The notes: generated by a model from the letters alone, not told the origin. Numbered from the stretch's first letter, positions 6,703 to 16,039 are shown. The stretch: DNA of 64,000 bases from Clostridia bacterium (GCA_017463245.1 JAFTPN010000082.1:1-64000), one strand, 5' to 3'. Numbers and translations: made by a program.

Positions 6703-8387
6703 AGCCCTATGCCGTCCGCGTGTGCTTCCAGCTGCTGGTGAAGCTGGGCGGCACGGTGGTGGAGCTGTTCCTGCCCAGCATGCTGTCCATCATTCTGGAT
6801 GAATACGTTCCTGCAGGCAACATGCGGGGCGTGTGGCTCACCGGCGCTGCCATGGTTTTGTGCGCGCTGCTGGCCTGGCTGGGCAATGTGTGTGCCAACC
6901 GGATGTCCACCAACATTTCCCGCCGCTTCACCCTGAATCTGCGCCGGGATCTTTTCCGTCATGTGACCGACCTTTCCGCCGCCCAGCGCGACGCGGTGAC
7001 CGATGCCTCCCTTGTTTCCCGTCTCACCAGTGATACATACAACGTGCATAACATGGTGGATCGTATGCAGCGCCTTGGCGTGCGTGCGCCCATTTTGCTT
7101 TTGGGCGGCATTCTGGTCTCCCTGTCCCTGGAGCCGGTGCTGACGCTGGTGCTGATCTGCACCCTGCCGCTATTGGCCATCACCATCATCATTTCCAGCA
7201 AAAAAGGCGTGCCCCTGTTCACCCGCGTGCAGGAGGGACAGGACAGCATGGTGCGCAAAATACAGGAAAACATGGCCGGCGCCCGGGTGATCCGCGCCCT
7301 TTCCCGCACGGAATACGAGCAGCAGGACTTTGCCCGGGTGAACGAAGACCTGTCCCAGCGCCAGCGCACTGCCGACCTCACCATGGCCGCGGTGAGCCCC
7401 ATTGTGAACTTTGTGCTGAACACCGGCCTGGCCGTGGTGGTGCTGGTGGGCGCATGGCGTGTGCATACGGGCGCCACCCTGCCCGGCACCATCATCGCCT
7501 TCCTCAGCTACTTCACCATCATCCTCAATTCCCTGCTGATGATCTCCCGCCTCTTCGTCATGTACTCCAAGGGCAGCGCCAGCGCCCGCCGCATTGCGGA
7601 AATTCTGGCCATGCCGGAGGATCTCCCCCGCCGCGAATCTCCCGCCCAGCCCAGCGAAAACCATGTGGAGTTCCGCAGCGTCCGCTTCTCCTACAACAAA
7701 ACCACCGACAATGTGCAGGACATCACCTTCTCCCTGCGTCACGGCGAAACTCTGGGCATCATCGGCCCCACGGGCAGCGGCAAAAGCACCCTGCTCAAGC
7801 TGCTCCTGCGCCAGTATGACCCGGACGGCGGCTCCATCCTGCTGGACGGCCGCCCCCTGTCCTCCCTCACGCCCACCGAACTGTACAGCCGAGTAGGCGT
7901 GGTATTCCAGAACGATTTCCTCATGGCCGATTCCATCCGCGAGAACATCCGCTTTGGCCGTGATGTAGCAGAAGATGCCATGCTCTCCGCCGTGGATTGC
8001 GCCCAGGCGGGCTTCATTCACCAGAAGGAGGGCGGCATGGACTTCATGCTGAACGTGAAGGGGCGCAACCTCTCCGGCGGGCAGCAGCAGCGTGTACTGA
8101 TCGCCCGCTCCCTGGCTGCCGACCCCCGCCTGCTCCTGCTGGACGACTGCTCCTCCGCCCTGGACTTCCGCACCGACCGCGCCCTGCGCCACGCCCTGCG
8201 TGAGCGCCACGGCGAGGCCACCACCATTCTGGTGGCACAGCGTGTCTCCGCCGTGATGGCCGCCGACCACATCCTGGTGATGGACAACGGCCGCATCATC
8301 GGCCAGGGCAGGCACGATGAGCTGCTGACCAGCTGCCCCATGTATCGCCAGCTGTGCCAGCTGCAACTGGGAGGTGACGCCCTGTGA
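6678..8387 (+). CDS. Multidrug ABC exporter half-transporter, degenerate-site subunit
   Basis: A 569-residue half-exporter: six membrane segments (about 10-300) followed by an ATPase domain. The ATPase has Walker A GPTGSGKST and a canonical signature NLSGGQQQR. After Walker B, however, the catalytic glutamate is aspartate (LLLLDDCSSALD) and the H-loop histidine is glutamine (VAQRVSAV). These are the marks of the degenerate subunit in heterodimeric exporters such as BmrCD and LmrCD. The start is TTG 6678, nine bases after GGGAGG within the end of marR. Its stop overlaps the start of the partner gene. Confidence 0.88.
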   Translation: MRTIGRYLKPYAVRVCFQLLVKLGGTVVELFLPSMLSIILDEYVPAGNMRGVWLTGAAMVLCALLAWLGNVCANRMSTNISRRFTLNLRRDLFRHVTDLSAAQRDAVTDASLVSRLTSDTYNVHNMVDRMQRLGVRAPILLLGGILVSLSLEPVLTLVLICTLPLLAITIIISSKKGVPLFTRVQEGQDSMVRKIQENMAGARVIRALSRTEYEQQDFARVNEDLSQRQRTADLTMAAVSPIVNFVLNTGLAVVVLVGAWRVHTGATLPGTIIAFLSYFTIILNSLLMISRLFVMYSKGSASARRIAEILAMPEDLPRRESPAQPSENHVEFRSVRFSYNKTTDNVQDITFSLRHGETLGIIGPTGSGKSTLLKLLLRQYDPDGGSILLDGRPLSSLTPTELYSRVGVVFQNDFLMADSIRENIRFGRDVAEDAMLSAVDCAQAGFIHQKEGGMDFMLNVKGRNLSGGQQQRVLIARSLAADPRLLLLDDCSSALDFRTDRALRHALRERHGEATTILVAQRVSAVMAADHILVMDNGRIIGQGRHDELLTSCPMYRQLCQLQLGGDAL

Positions 8388-10171
8388 TGAACAACCGCGG
8401 CCGTCACTCCACCGCCACCGCCCGCCCCAAGGCCAAGGCCTCCCAGGTGCTGCGCCGCCTGTGGCAGTATTTGAAGCACGAGCGCTGGATCATCATCACC
8501 GCCTCGCTGCTGAGCGTGATGGGCAACCTGCTGGGGCTGCTCTCCCCCAAGCTTTCCGGCGCAGCCATCGACGCCATCGTCCCCGGGAACGTCATTTTCC
8601 CCGTGGTCGTCCGCTATGTGATCATGATGGTCATTGTGGCGCTGGCGTCCTCGCTGCTCAGCTGGGTACTCTCCGCCATGATGATCCGCATGAGCCGCAA
8701 CGTGGTCAAGCGGATGCGGGGCGACCTGTTCAATCACCTCACCCGCCTTCCCATCAGCTTTTTCGATACCCATCAAACAGGCGATGTGATCTCCGTCCTC
8801 TCCTACGATGTGGACACCGTGGGCGCCTCCCTCTCCACCGACCTGACGCAGATCCTCGCCAGCCTGATCACCGTGGTGGGCAGCTTTACCATGATGTGCA
8901 CCATCTCCCCGGCGCTTTTGATCATCTTCGCTTTCACCATCCCCATGTCCATTCTCTTCACCCGCTACCGCTCCAAGGTGGTGCGCCCCCTGTTCCGCGA
9001 GCGCTCCAGGCAGCTGGGCATGCTCAACGGCTTCTCCGAGGAAGCCGTCTCCGGCATGAAGACCATCGCCGCCTACCACCAGGAGGATGAGTTCAACCGC
9101 CGCTTTGCCGAGCGTAACGAGAGCGCCGTCCACGCCAACTGGCACGCCGACCACACCGCCTGCATCACCGGCCCCACCGTGAACCTGATCAACAACCTCT
9201 CCATGGCCGCTGTGAGCATCCTGGGCGCGCTGCTCTACATGGCAGGCGGCATCAGCCTTGGCGGCGTGAGCAGCTTTGTGCTGTATTCCCGCAAATTCTC
9301 CGGCCCCATCAACGAGTTTGCCAACATCATCAGCGAGCTGCAATCCTCCCTGGCCGCCGCCGAGCGCGTGCTGACCCTGCTTGACCTGGACCCCGAACCC
9401 GCCGACGCACCCGACGCTAAGGCGCTGACCAGCTGCACCGGCCATGTGGCCTTCCGGGACGTTTCCTTCGGCTACACCGAGGATACCACCGTGCTGCACC
9501 ACATCGATTTTGAGGCCAAGCCCGGCGAGGTCATTGCCATCGTGGGCGAAACAGGCTGCGGCAAAACCACGCTGATCAACCTGCTCATGCGCTTCTACGA
9601 TGTCACCTCCGGCGCCATCCTCATCGACGGTCACGACATCCGCAGCCTCCAGCGTGACAGCCTTCGCAGCCAGTTCACCATGGTCTTGCAGGACACCTGG
9701 CTTTTCGACGGCTCCGTGTACGACAACATTGCCTACGCCCGCCCGGAGGCCACCCGCGATGAGATCATCACCGCCGCCAAGGCTGCCCACATCCACCACA
9801 TGATCCAGTCCCTGCCCAACGGCTACGATACCATCGTCACCGACAGCGGCAACAGCATCTCCAAGGGACAGAAGCAGCTGATGACCATCGCCCGTGCCAT
9901 GCTGATGGACTCCACCATGCTCATCCTGGACGAGGCCACCTCCAACGTGGACACCCAGACCGAGCAGCTCATCCAGGACGCCATGCTCTCCCTGATGCGC
10001 GGCCGCACCTGCTTCGTCATTGCCCACCGCCTCTCCACCATCACCGGCGCCGACCGCATCATGGTGATGGACAAGGGTCGCCTCATCGAAAGCGGCACCC
10101 ACCAGCAGCTGCTGGACAAGCGCGGCGCCTACTACGAGCTGTATCAGGCCCAGTTTGACCACGGGGAGTGA
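8384..10171 (+). CDS. Multidrug ABC exporter half-transporter, catalytic-site subunit
   Basis: A 595-residue half-exporter with six membrane segments and a C-terminal ATPase. Walker A is GETGCGKTT, Walker B MLILDEATSNVD has the catalytic glutamate, and the H-loop IAHRLSTI has its histidine; but the signature is SISKGQKQL rather than LSGGQ. Combined with the partner, one ATP site is complete and one is degenerate, as in BmrCD. Starts GTG 8384 and ATG 8387 are both possible after GGGAGG at 8369-8374, which suggests translational coupling. The intracellular loops FDTHQTGDVIS and YHQEDEFNRRF are typical of the family. Substrate is unknown; regulation by the operon's MarR protein is likely. Confidence 0.9.
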   Translation: MMNNRGRHSTATARPKAKASQVLRRLWQYLKHERWIIITASLLSVMGNLLGLLSPKLSGAAIDAIVPGNVIFPVVVRYVIMMVIVALASSLLSWVLSAMMIRMSRNVVKRMRGDLFNHLTRLPISFFDTHQTGDVISVLSYDVDTVGASLSTDLTQILASLITVVGSFTMMCTISPALLIIFAFTIPMSILFTRYRSKVVRPLFRERSRQLGMLNGFSEEAVSGMKTIAAYHQEDEFNRRFAERNESAVHANWHADHTACITGPTVNLINNLSMAAVSILGALLYMAGGISLGGVSSFVLYSRKFSGPINEFANIISELQSSLAAAERVLTLLDLDPEPADAPDAKALTSCTGHVAFRDVSFGYTEDTTVLHHIDFEAKPGEVIAIVGETGCGKTTLINLLMRFYDVTSGAILIDGHDIRSLQRDSLRSQFTMVLQDTWLFDGSVYDNIAYARPEATRDEIITAAKAAHIHHMIQSLPNGYDTIVTDSGNSISKGQKQLMTIARAMLMDSTMLILDEATSNVDTQTEQLIQDAMLSLMRGRTCFVIAHRLSTITGADRIMVMDKGRLIESGTHQQLLDKRGAYYELYQAQFDHGE

Positions 10172-10173
10172 CG

Positions 10174-10248
10174 CCCAAGGGCTCTGCCCTTGGGGATCCC
10201 GGTCAGGGCGCTGCCCTGACAACCCGCGAAGGGTCTTCGACCCTTTCG
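10174..10248 (+). repeat. Triple-hairpin intergenic repeat, copy 1
   Basis: Three short hairpins in a row begin two bases after the stop codon: CCCAAGGGC-TCT-GCCCTTGGG (10174-10194), GTCAGGGC-GCT-GCCCTGAC (10202-10220), and CGAAGGGTC-TTC-GACCCTTTCG (10227-10248), separated by short CCC-containing linkers. The same three-part arrangement follows the rpoD stop codon at 14677. Confidence 0.8.
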
Positions 10249-10286
10249 AAACCCATCCTGTAGTAGCATACAGGGTGGGTTTTCCT
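10249..10286 (+). terminator. Probable terminator of the marR-ABC operon
   Basis: AAACCCATCCTGTA pairs with TACAGGGTGGGTTT (one G-U pair) around GTAGCA, followed by TCCTTT. A 14-bp stem with a modest T-rich tail. Confidence 0.6.
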
Positions 10287-10310
10287 TTGGTGGGTGGATG
10301 CAGCAGTCAA

Positions 10311-10366
10311 AAGCCTCCCTTGTGTAAAGGGAGGTGGCAGCCGCTTGCGGCTGACGGAGGGATTGG
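10311..10366. repeat. CCTCCCTT/GTCAGC-type intergenic repeat
   Basis: CCTCCCTT pairs with AAGGGAGG (10314-10334), then CAGCCGC-TT-GCGGCTG, then GACGGAGGGATT. Related units lie at 14940-14973 and 14975-15024. Dispersed repeats of this general look are common in gut Clostridia; I do not know a function. Confidence 0.7.
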
Positions 10367-10380
10367 GTGCCACACTCTAA

Positions 10381-10408
10381 ATTCCGAATTCCGCATTCCG
10401 AATTCCGA
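10381..10408. repeat. Tandem heptanucleotide repeat
   Basis: Four consecutive units of ATTCCGA (the second is ATTCCGC), directly before the ribosome binding region of dgt. The rest of the gap up to 10466 holds no recognisable signal. Confidence 0.8.
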
Positions 10409-10481
10409 ATTTACAAAGGATTTTCCCCCCTCCGCGTTGTATATACACATTATCCAACAAAGTTTTGGGGAGGCGGCAGCA

Positions 10482-11486
10482 TTGACCATCCGGGAGCGCT
10501 ACGAACAAGAGGAAGCCCAGCGGCTTTCGCCCTATGCAGTCAAGTCCTGCCAGAGCAAGGGACGTGAACGCCCCCAGGAGCCCTGTCCCGTTCGCACAGA
10601 GTTCCAGCGCGACCGCGACCGCATCATCCATTGCAAATCCTTCCGCCGCCTGAAGTTCAAGACCCAGGTGTTTCTCTCCCCGGAGGGCGACCATTACCGC
10701 ACACGCCTCACCCACACGCTGGAGGTGGCGCAGGTCGCCCGCACCCTGGCGCGCTGCCTGCGCCTGAACGAAGACCTCACCGAGGCCATCGCCCTGGGGC
10801 ATGATCTGGGGCACACGCCCTTCGGCCACATTGGCGAGCGTTCCCTGGATGAACTGACCCCCGGGGGCTTCCGCCACAACGAGCAATCCCTGCGCATGGT
10901 GGAGGTGCTGGAAAACGACGGCAATGGCCTCAACCTGACCTGGGAGGTGCGGGACGGCATTCTCTGCCACAGCGGCAAGCAGTTCCCCGCCACGCTGGAA
11001 GGCCAGTGCGTCCGCCGGGCAGACCGCATCGCCTACCTGAACCACGACCTGGACGACGCCCTGCGCGGCGGCATCCTGCAGCCCTTCGAGCTGCCTGCCG
11101 ACTGCATGAAGATCCTGGGCAAGACCCACTCCGAGCGCATCAACACCATGATCCTGGACATTGTGAACAACAGCATGGACAAGCCGGAACTGACCATGAG
11201 TCCCCTCGTCCAGTCCGCCATGGATGGCCTGCGTGAGTTCATGTTCGAGAAGGTCTACCGCGACCGCTGGCGTGCCGCCGAGGAAAACCGCTGTGACCAC
11301 ATCATGAAGGAGCTGTGGAGCTACTACATCGCCCATCCCGCCGAAATGCCGGAGGAATTCTTCATGATCGGCTACCGCGACGGCTCCGAGCGCAGCGTGT
11401 GCGATTTCCTCTCCTGCATGACCGACCGCTATGCCGTCCGGCTCTACCAGCAACTGTTTATTCCTGCATCCTTCCCTGCAAATTGA
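10482..11486 (+). CDS. dgt: dGTPase-like HD-domain phosphohydrolase
   Basis: A 334-residue deoxynucleoside triphosphohydrolase-like protein. The metal-binding HD core is seen in RLTHTLEVAQVART followed by IALGHDLGHTPFGHIGE, and RADRIAYLNHDLDD supplies the later aspartate. Members hydrolyse dNTPs to nucleosides and triphosphate; the cellular role in Firmicutes is dNTP pool control. The start is TTG 10482, eight bases after GGGGAGG (10467-10473); the frame is open far upstream but only through repeats. It precedes dnaG and rpoD in the same direction, the usual clostridial order. A 173-bp structured repeat begins seven bases after its stop. Confidence 0.9.
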   Translation: MTIRERYEQEEAQRLSPYAVKSCQSKGRERPQEPCPVRTEFQRDRDRIIHCKSFRRLKFKTQVFLSPEGDHYRTRLTHTLEVAQVARTLARCLRLNEDLTEAIALGHDLGHTPFGHIGERSLDELTPGGFRHNEQSLRMVEVLENDGNGLNLTWEVRDGILCHSGKQFPATLEGQCVRRADRIAYLNHDLDDALRGGILQPFELPADCMKILGKTHSERINTMILDIVNNSMDKPELTMSPLVQSAMDGLREFMFEKVYRDRWRAAEENRCDHIMKELWSYYIAHPAEMPEEFFMIGYRDGSERSVCDFLSCMTDRYAVRLYQQLFIPASFPAN

Positions 11487-11492
11487 TGGCAT

Positions 11493-11665
11493 CGTCAAAA
11501 TGGCAAAGCCATTTTGACGAGTTTGCACTCAGTCGTTGGTCGCTTCGCTCCCGGCCACTCCTTCGTGTAAGGAATGTTTTCCGCAAGCGGAAAACGACCC
11601 GCCCCGTCGGCAAAGCCGCCGGATACGATTACAGTCAGAGGCGCTGCGGCGCCTCCGACACCTCC
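11493..11665 (+). repeat. Structured dispersed repeat, copy A
   Basis: A 173-bp element made of hairpins joined by conserved linkers. It opens with CGTCAAAATGGC-AAA-GCCATTTTGACG (11493-11519), continues with AGTTTGC, a weaker hairpin, TAAGGAATG, the palindrome TTTTCCGCAAGCGGAAAA, CGACCCGCC, a GCCG-rich hairpin, GATACGATT, and ends with a 34-base segment holding GAGGCGC-TGCG-GCGCCTC. Copy B (40589-40763, minus strand) has the same order, linkers and length but different stem sequences in four hairpins. Like copy B it starts at the end of a gene, here dgt, in the same orientation. Confidence 0.85.
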
Positions 11666-11754
11666 ATGAATTGCAGTAAATTGATGCTTTTTCCGTCATT
11701 TGAAAGAAGGAAATGCGCGAAACGTGGCGAAAGAATAGGACAGGTGAAGGTTAT

Positions 11755-13539
11755 ATGGCACCACGCTTTCCCTCCGCATGGCTGGATGAACTCCGCCAGC
11801 GGGCCGATATTGTACAAGTGATCTCTGGCTATGTGACGCTGAAGCGGAACGGACACAAGTATTGGGGACTGTGTCCGTTTCATGGCGAAAAGACGGCCTC
11901 CTTCTCCGTGGATCCGGAAAAACAGCTGTACTACTGCTTTGGCTGCAAGGCCGGCGGCAGCGTGATCCAGTTCATCATGGACATCGAGCGCCTTGAATTT
12001 CAGGAGGCCGTGCGCTTCCTGGCCGATCAGCTCCATATGCCCCTCCCCGAAATGACCGACGATCCCGACCATCAGCGCCGCCGCGACCAGCGCGACAGGC
12101 TGCTTGCCGCCAACCGCGAGGCTGCCCAGTTCTTCCACAGCACCCTCTTTACCGAGGCAGGCAAGCCCATGCTGGATTACTTCAAGCGCCGCGGCCTGAC
12201 GGACAATGTCATCCGCAAGTTTGGCCTGGGTGCCTCCCCCGCCGGGTGGGACACGCTGACCAAGCACCTGCAAGCCAAGGGCTACACCCTGGAAGAACTT
12301 CGCCTGTGCGGCCTCACCGTGGTCAAGCCCGCCGAGCCAGCCACCGAGACCACCCCCGCCAAGCCCCAGCGCGCCTTTGATATGTTCCGCAACCGCGCCA
12401 TCTTCCCCATCATCGACCAGTATGGCAATGTGCTTGCCTTCGGCGGTCGCATCCTGGGCGATGGCCAGCCCAAGTACCTCAACACCTCCGATACTCCGGT
12501 GTTCAACAAGCGCCTGGGCGTATACGCGGCCAACCTGCTGCGCAAGGAACGCCACCTGGAGCGTGTGATCCTGGTTGAGGGCTACATGGACGTGGTTTCC
12601 CTCACCCAGTTCGGCGTTCCCGGCGTATGCGCCACCCTTGGCACCGCGCTTACCGCTGAACAGGCACGACTGCTCAAGCGCTTTGCCCCCAAGGTCTACC
12701 TGGGCTACGACGGCGACAGCGCCGGACAGAATGCCATCCTCCGCGGTCTGGACATCCTCCAGGCCGAGGGCATCCCCACCCGGGTGCTGGACTTCCCCGA
12801 CAAGCTGGATCCGGACGAGTTCATCCGCCGCGAAGGCATCGAGGGGTTCAACAATCTCCCCGCCATCACCCCGGAAACCTACCGTATGCGCCGCCTGAAG
12901 GAGCAGCACGACCTTTCCACCCAGGAAGGCCGCACCGAATACGCCAAGGCCTGCGCCAACGTGCTGCGCAACCTGGAGCCGGTGGAGCTGGAGAACTACA
13001 TTCAGGAGCTGATGGTGCAGACCGGCTTCTCCCGCGAGGTGCTGCTGGCGCAGATCGGCGCCACCCTGCCCAAGGCCGTGGCGAATACCACCGTCCCCAG
13101 GCGGGAAACTATCAGGCGGGCGCCTGCCCAGGGCAGCGAGGATCTCCGCGCCCAGGAGCTGCTGATCTCCCTCATCGGCACAGGCCGTTTGCCCGGTGAT
13201 ATTGCCGACCAGGAGGATTTCACCGACCCCTTGTTGAAGAATCTCTACATCGACCTCACCTCAGGCCGTTCCCCCGCAAGCCTTGTGGAGGAACAGCAGG
13301 AGGACGCCCTCCGTGCCCGTGTGAGCGAGCTATTGCTCACCCCGCCTTCGGAGAATACCGACCAGCTCATCCGCATGGCGCAGGATTGCCTCAATTCCAT
13401 GCGCCGCCGCCGTGTGGAGGAGCAGATACAGACCATCATGCGTTCCATCAACACCCTCACGGGTAGTGACAAAATAGCCGCTATGACCGAGGTTCAGGCC
13501 CTCACGGCCAAGCTGAACCGCTTCAAGTCCGCCAGATAA
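11755..13539 (+). CDS. dnaG: DNA primase DnaG
   Basis: A 594-residue primase that lays RNA primers at the replication fork. The zinc-binding domain has C40, H43, C61 and C64 (LCPFHGEKTASFSVDP then YYCFGCKAGG). The Toprim catalytic core follows with VILVEGYMDVV and YLGYDGDSAG, and the C-terminal third is the variable DnaB-binding region. Length is normal. The ATG at 11755 is chosen because GGTGAAGG lies four bases upstream and the protein then begins at the usual place before the zinc domain. It lies 33 bases upstream of rpoD, a conserved macromolecular-synthesis arrangement. Confidence 0.96.
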   Translation: MAPRFPSAWLDELRQRADIVQVISGYVTLKRNGHKYWGLCPFHGEKTASFSVDPEKQLYYCFGCKAGGSVIQFIMDIERLEFQEAVRFLADQLHMPLPEMTDDPDHQRRRDQRDRLLAANREAAQFFHSTLFTEAGKPMLDYFKRRGLTDNVIRKFGLGASPAGWDTLTKHLQAKGYTLEELRLCGLTVVKPAEPATETTPAKPQRAFDMFRNRAIFPIIDQYGNVLAFGGRILGDGQPKYLNTSDTPVFNKRLGVYAANLLRKERHLERVILVEGYMDVVSLTQFGVPGVCATLGTALTAEQARLLKRFAPKVYLGYDGDSAGQNAILRGLDILQAEGIPTRVLDFPDKLDPDEFIRREGIEGFNNLPAITPETYRMRRLKEQHDLSTQEGRTEYAKACANVLRNLEPVELENYIQELMVQTGFSREVLLAQIGATLPKAVANTTVPRRETIRRAPAQGSEDLRAQELLISLIGTGRLPGDIADQEDFTDPLLKNLYIDLTSGRSPASLVEEQQEDALRARVSELLLTPPSENTDQLIRMAQDCLNSMRRRRVEEQIQTIMRSINTLTGSDKIAAMTEVQALTAKLNRFKSAR

Positions 13540-13572
13540 GCTGGCGGCGACAGGAAAAGGAGAGGATCCCGT

Positions 13573-14676
<1,104 letters not shown>

Positions 14677-14767
14677 CCAGAGGGCTCTGCCCTCTGGACT
14701 CCCGCCTAAGGGCTTTGCCCTTAGGAATCCCACGAAGGGTCTTCGACCCTCTCGACTCCCTTTTTTT
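14677..14767 (+). repeat. Triple-hairpin intergenic repeat, copy 2, ending in a T run
   Basis: Hairpins CCAGAGGGC-TCT-GCCCTCTGG (14677-14697), CCTAAGGGC-TTT-GCCCTTAGG (14705-14725) and CGAAGGGTC-TTC-GACCCTCTCG (14733-14754), joined by ACTCCCG and AATCCCA. Seven T bases follow at 14761-14767, so the last hairpin probably ends the rpoD transcript. The one-base bulge in the third hairpin is kept in both copies. Confidence 0.8.
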
Positions 14768-14796
14768 CAGATTGTAACTTGGCTGTACATATGTAG

Positions 14797-14815
14797 GGGC
14801 GATCTGCGATCGCCC
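14797..14815. repeat. GGGCGATC/GATCGCCC hairpin
   Basis: A perfect 8-bp palindromic hairpin (loop TGC) preceded by TGTAG. This GTAGGGGCGA-type unit is separate from the flanking repeats. No promoter is evident around it. Confidence 0.55.
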
Positions 14816-14831
14816 GCTGGCCACAAACTAA

Positions 14832-15024
14832 GGCTCCCTCCCCGAGGTGAGCGTTGCGCCGCCGCCAGTGGCGGAAACAGGCGCAAAAGCGAATCAACCG
14901 AAACAAGCGAACTTGTTCGCGCCGATTGAGGTTGCGGATAGCTGTCAGCCGCTTGTCGGCTGACTGAGGGAGTGGCTTCCCCTTGAAGGGAAGCTGTCAG
15001 CGCTTGCGCTGACTGATGAGGTGG
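14832..15024. repeat. Composite intergenic repeat cluster between rpoD and the small gene
   Basis: Two units of the GTCAGC type lie in tandem: GTCAGCCG-CTTGT-CGGCTGAC (14944-14964) followed by TGAGGGAGT, and GCTTCCC/GGGAAGC with GTCAGCGC-TT-GCGCTGAC (14975-15013) followed by TGATGAGGTGG. The first unit's expected left arm, GGCTCCCTC, lies about 100 bases away at 14833, so it may have been split by an insert that itself contains the TTGCGCC/GGCGCAA hairpin. The GAGGTGG end of the last unit supplies the ribosome binding site of the next gene. Confidence 0.6.
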
Positions 15025-15028
15025 AAAC

Positions 15029-15355
15029 TTGCTTACATCACATGATACATTCACCCTGTCTGATTCAGACAGGGTACTTCTTTCTGACCAGGCACGGCGG
15101 TATGCGGCTTCTTTGGCCAAGCAGCTGGCGCATCAGCCTGGGCATGCCTATGATGTGTATCTGGCGGGGCTGAACGCCATTCCTGCCATCCTGGCGCGGT
15201 ATGTGCCGGGAGATACCATGGGGTTCCGCCATGCCATCGATCTTCCCCTGCGCAATGCCATTGTTCGTGCTGCGGTGGAGCTGACCCACACACCTGTCCG
15301 CACCGACTTGCCCCCTACCCTGCGCCGCGTTGTGGAGACCGGCCATCTGCTGTAA
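15029..15355 (+). CDS. Small uncharacterised protein upstream of trmK
   Basis: A 108-residue frame with no family I recognise. It is soluble-looking, rich in alanine, leucine and arginine, with PGHAYDVYLAGLNAIPAILA in the middle and several histidines. It starts at TTG 15029, four bases after GAGGTGG, which is the tail of an intergenic repeat. It ends nine bases before the trmK start, and the trmK ribosome binding site AAGGAG follows its stop directly, which suggests co-transcription. A hairpin ACCCTGTCTGA/TCAGACAGGGT lies within its first codons (15052-15074). A real gene is likely but not certain. Confidence 0.5.
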   Translation: MLTSHDTFTLSDSDRVLLSDQARRYAASLAKQLAHQPGHAYDVYLAGLNAIPAILARYVPGDTMGFRHAIDLPLRNAIVRAAVELTHTPVRTDLPPTLRRVVETGHLL

Positions 15356-15364
15356 GGAGACCAT

Positions 15365-16036
15365 ATGCTCGACGAGAGACTTTCCCTGGCCGCCGCGCTG
15401 TACGAGCCCTGTGCTCTGGGTGCGGACATCGGCACCGATCACGGCCTGCTGCCCTGCCATTTGCTGAAGGAGAACATCTGCCAGCGGATGATCTTCGCCG
15501 ATGTCAGCGCCAAGGCGCTGCGCCATGCCGAGGAACAGGTGCAGCACCAGCACCTGGGCGACCGGGCGCGGCTCATCTGCGCCGATGGGCTTGACGCCCT
15601 GGTGGAGCCCTGCGGCTGCGTGTCCGTGATGGGCATGGGCGGCGAGACCATTGCCCGCATCCTCACCCGTGGCCAAGACAAGCTGCAAGGCGCGGTGCTG
15701 GTGCTTTCTGCCCACACCGATCTGCATCTGGTGCGTCAGGCGGTGCAGGACATCGGCTACCACATCGTCCGCGAAGAGCTGTGCCGCGCCGCCGGACGCT
15801 TCTATGTGGTCTGGCGTGCCGAGGCAGGTGGCGCACAGCTCACCGACGACGAGATCCGCTTCGGCACCTTGCTCATGCAACCTGTGACCCCCATGCTGCG
15901 GGAGTACATCACCTGGCGCATGGTTGTGCTGGGCGAGCGTCTCCACGGCCTGCAAGCTGCCCGCGAGCCGGACAAAGCCGCCATTACCGCCATCAGCAGC
16001 GACATTGCCTACTACCGATCCAAGCTGGAGGAATAA
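15365..16036 (+). CDS. trmK: tRNA (adenine(22)-N1)-methyltransferase TrmK
   Basis: A 223-residue SAM-dependent methyltransferase of the TrmK (YqfN) family, which methylates A22 in the D-loop of tRNAs. The SAM site is GADIGTDHGLLPCHLL, the later acidic loop MIFADVSAKALRHAEEQ, and the family motif VMGMGGETIARIL follows. Length and the C-terminal helical region match the family. The ATG 15365 has AAGGAGA just upstream. Its position after dnaG-rpoD and directly before nif3 (3-base gap) is the usual Firmicutes order. Confidence 0.93.
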   Translation: MLDERLSLAAALYEPCALGADIGTDHGLLPCHLLKENICQRMIFADVSAKALRHAEEQVQHQHLGDRARLICADGLDALVEPCGCVSVMGMGGETIARILTRGQDKLQGAVLVLSAHTDLHLVRQAVQDIGYHIVREELCRAAGRFYVVWRAEAGGAQLTDDEIRFGTLLMQPVTPMLREYITWRMVVLGERLHGLQAAREPDKAAITAISSDIAYYRSKLEE

Positions 16037-16039
16037 GCC

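Noticed and set aside
8018..10222. Open frame of 734 codons on the - strand
   Set aside because: Antisense to the second ABC exporter gene; same codon-bias effect.
14912..14930. CGAAC-TT-GTTCG as a second LexA box
   Set aside because: The half-sites are two bases apart rather than four, and no promoter or damage gene adjoins it; it belongs to the repeat cluster.
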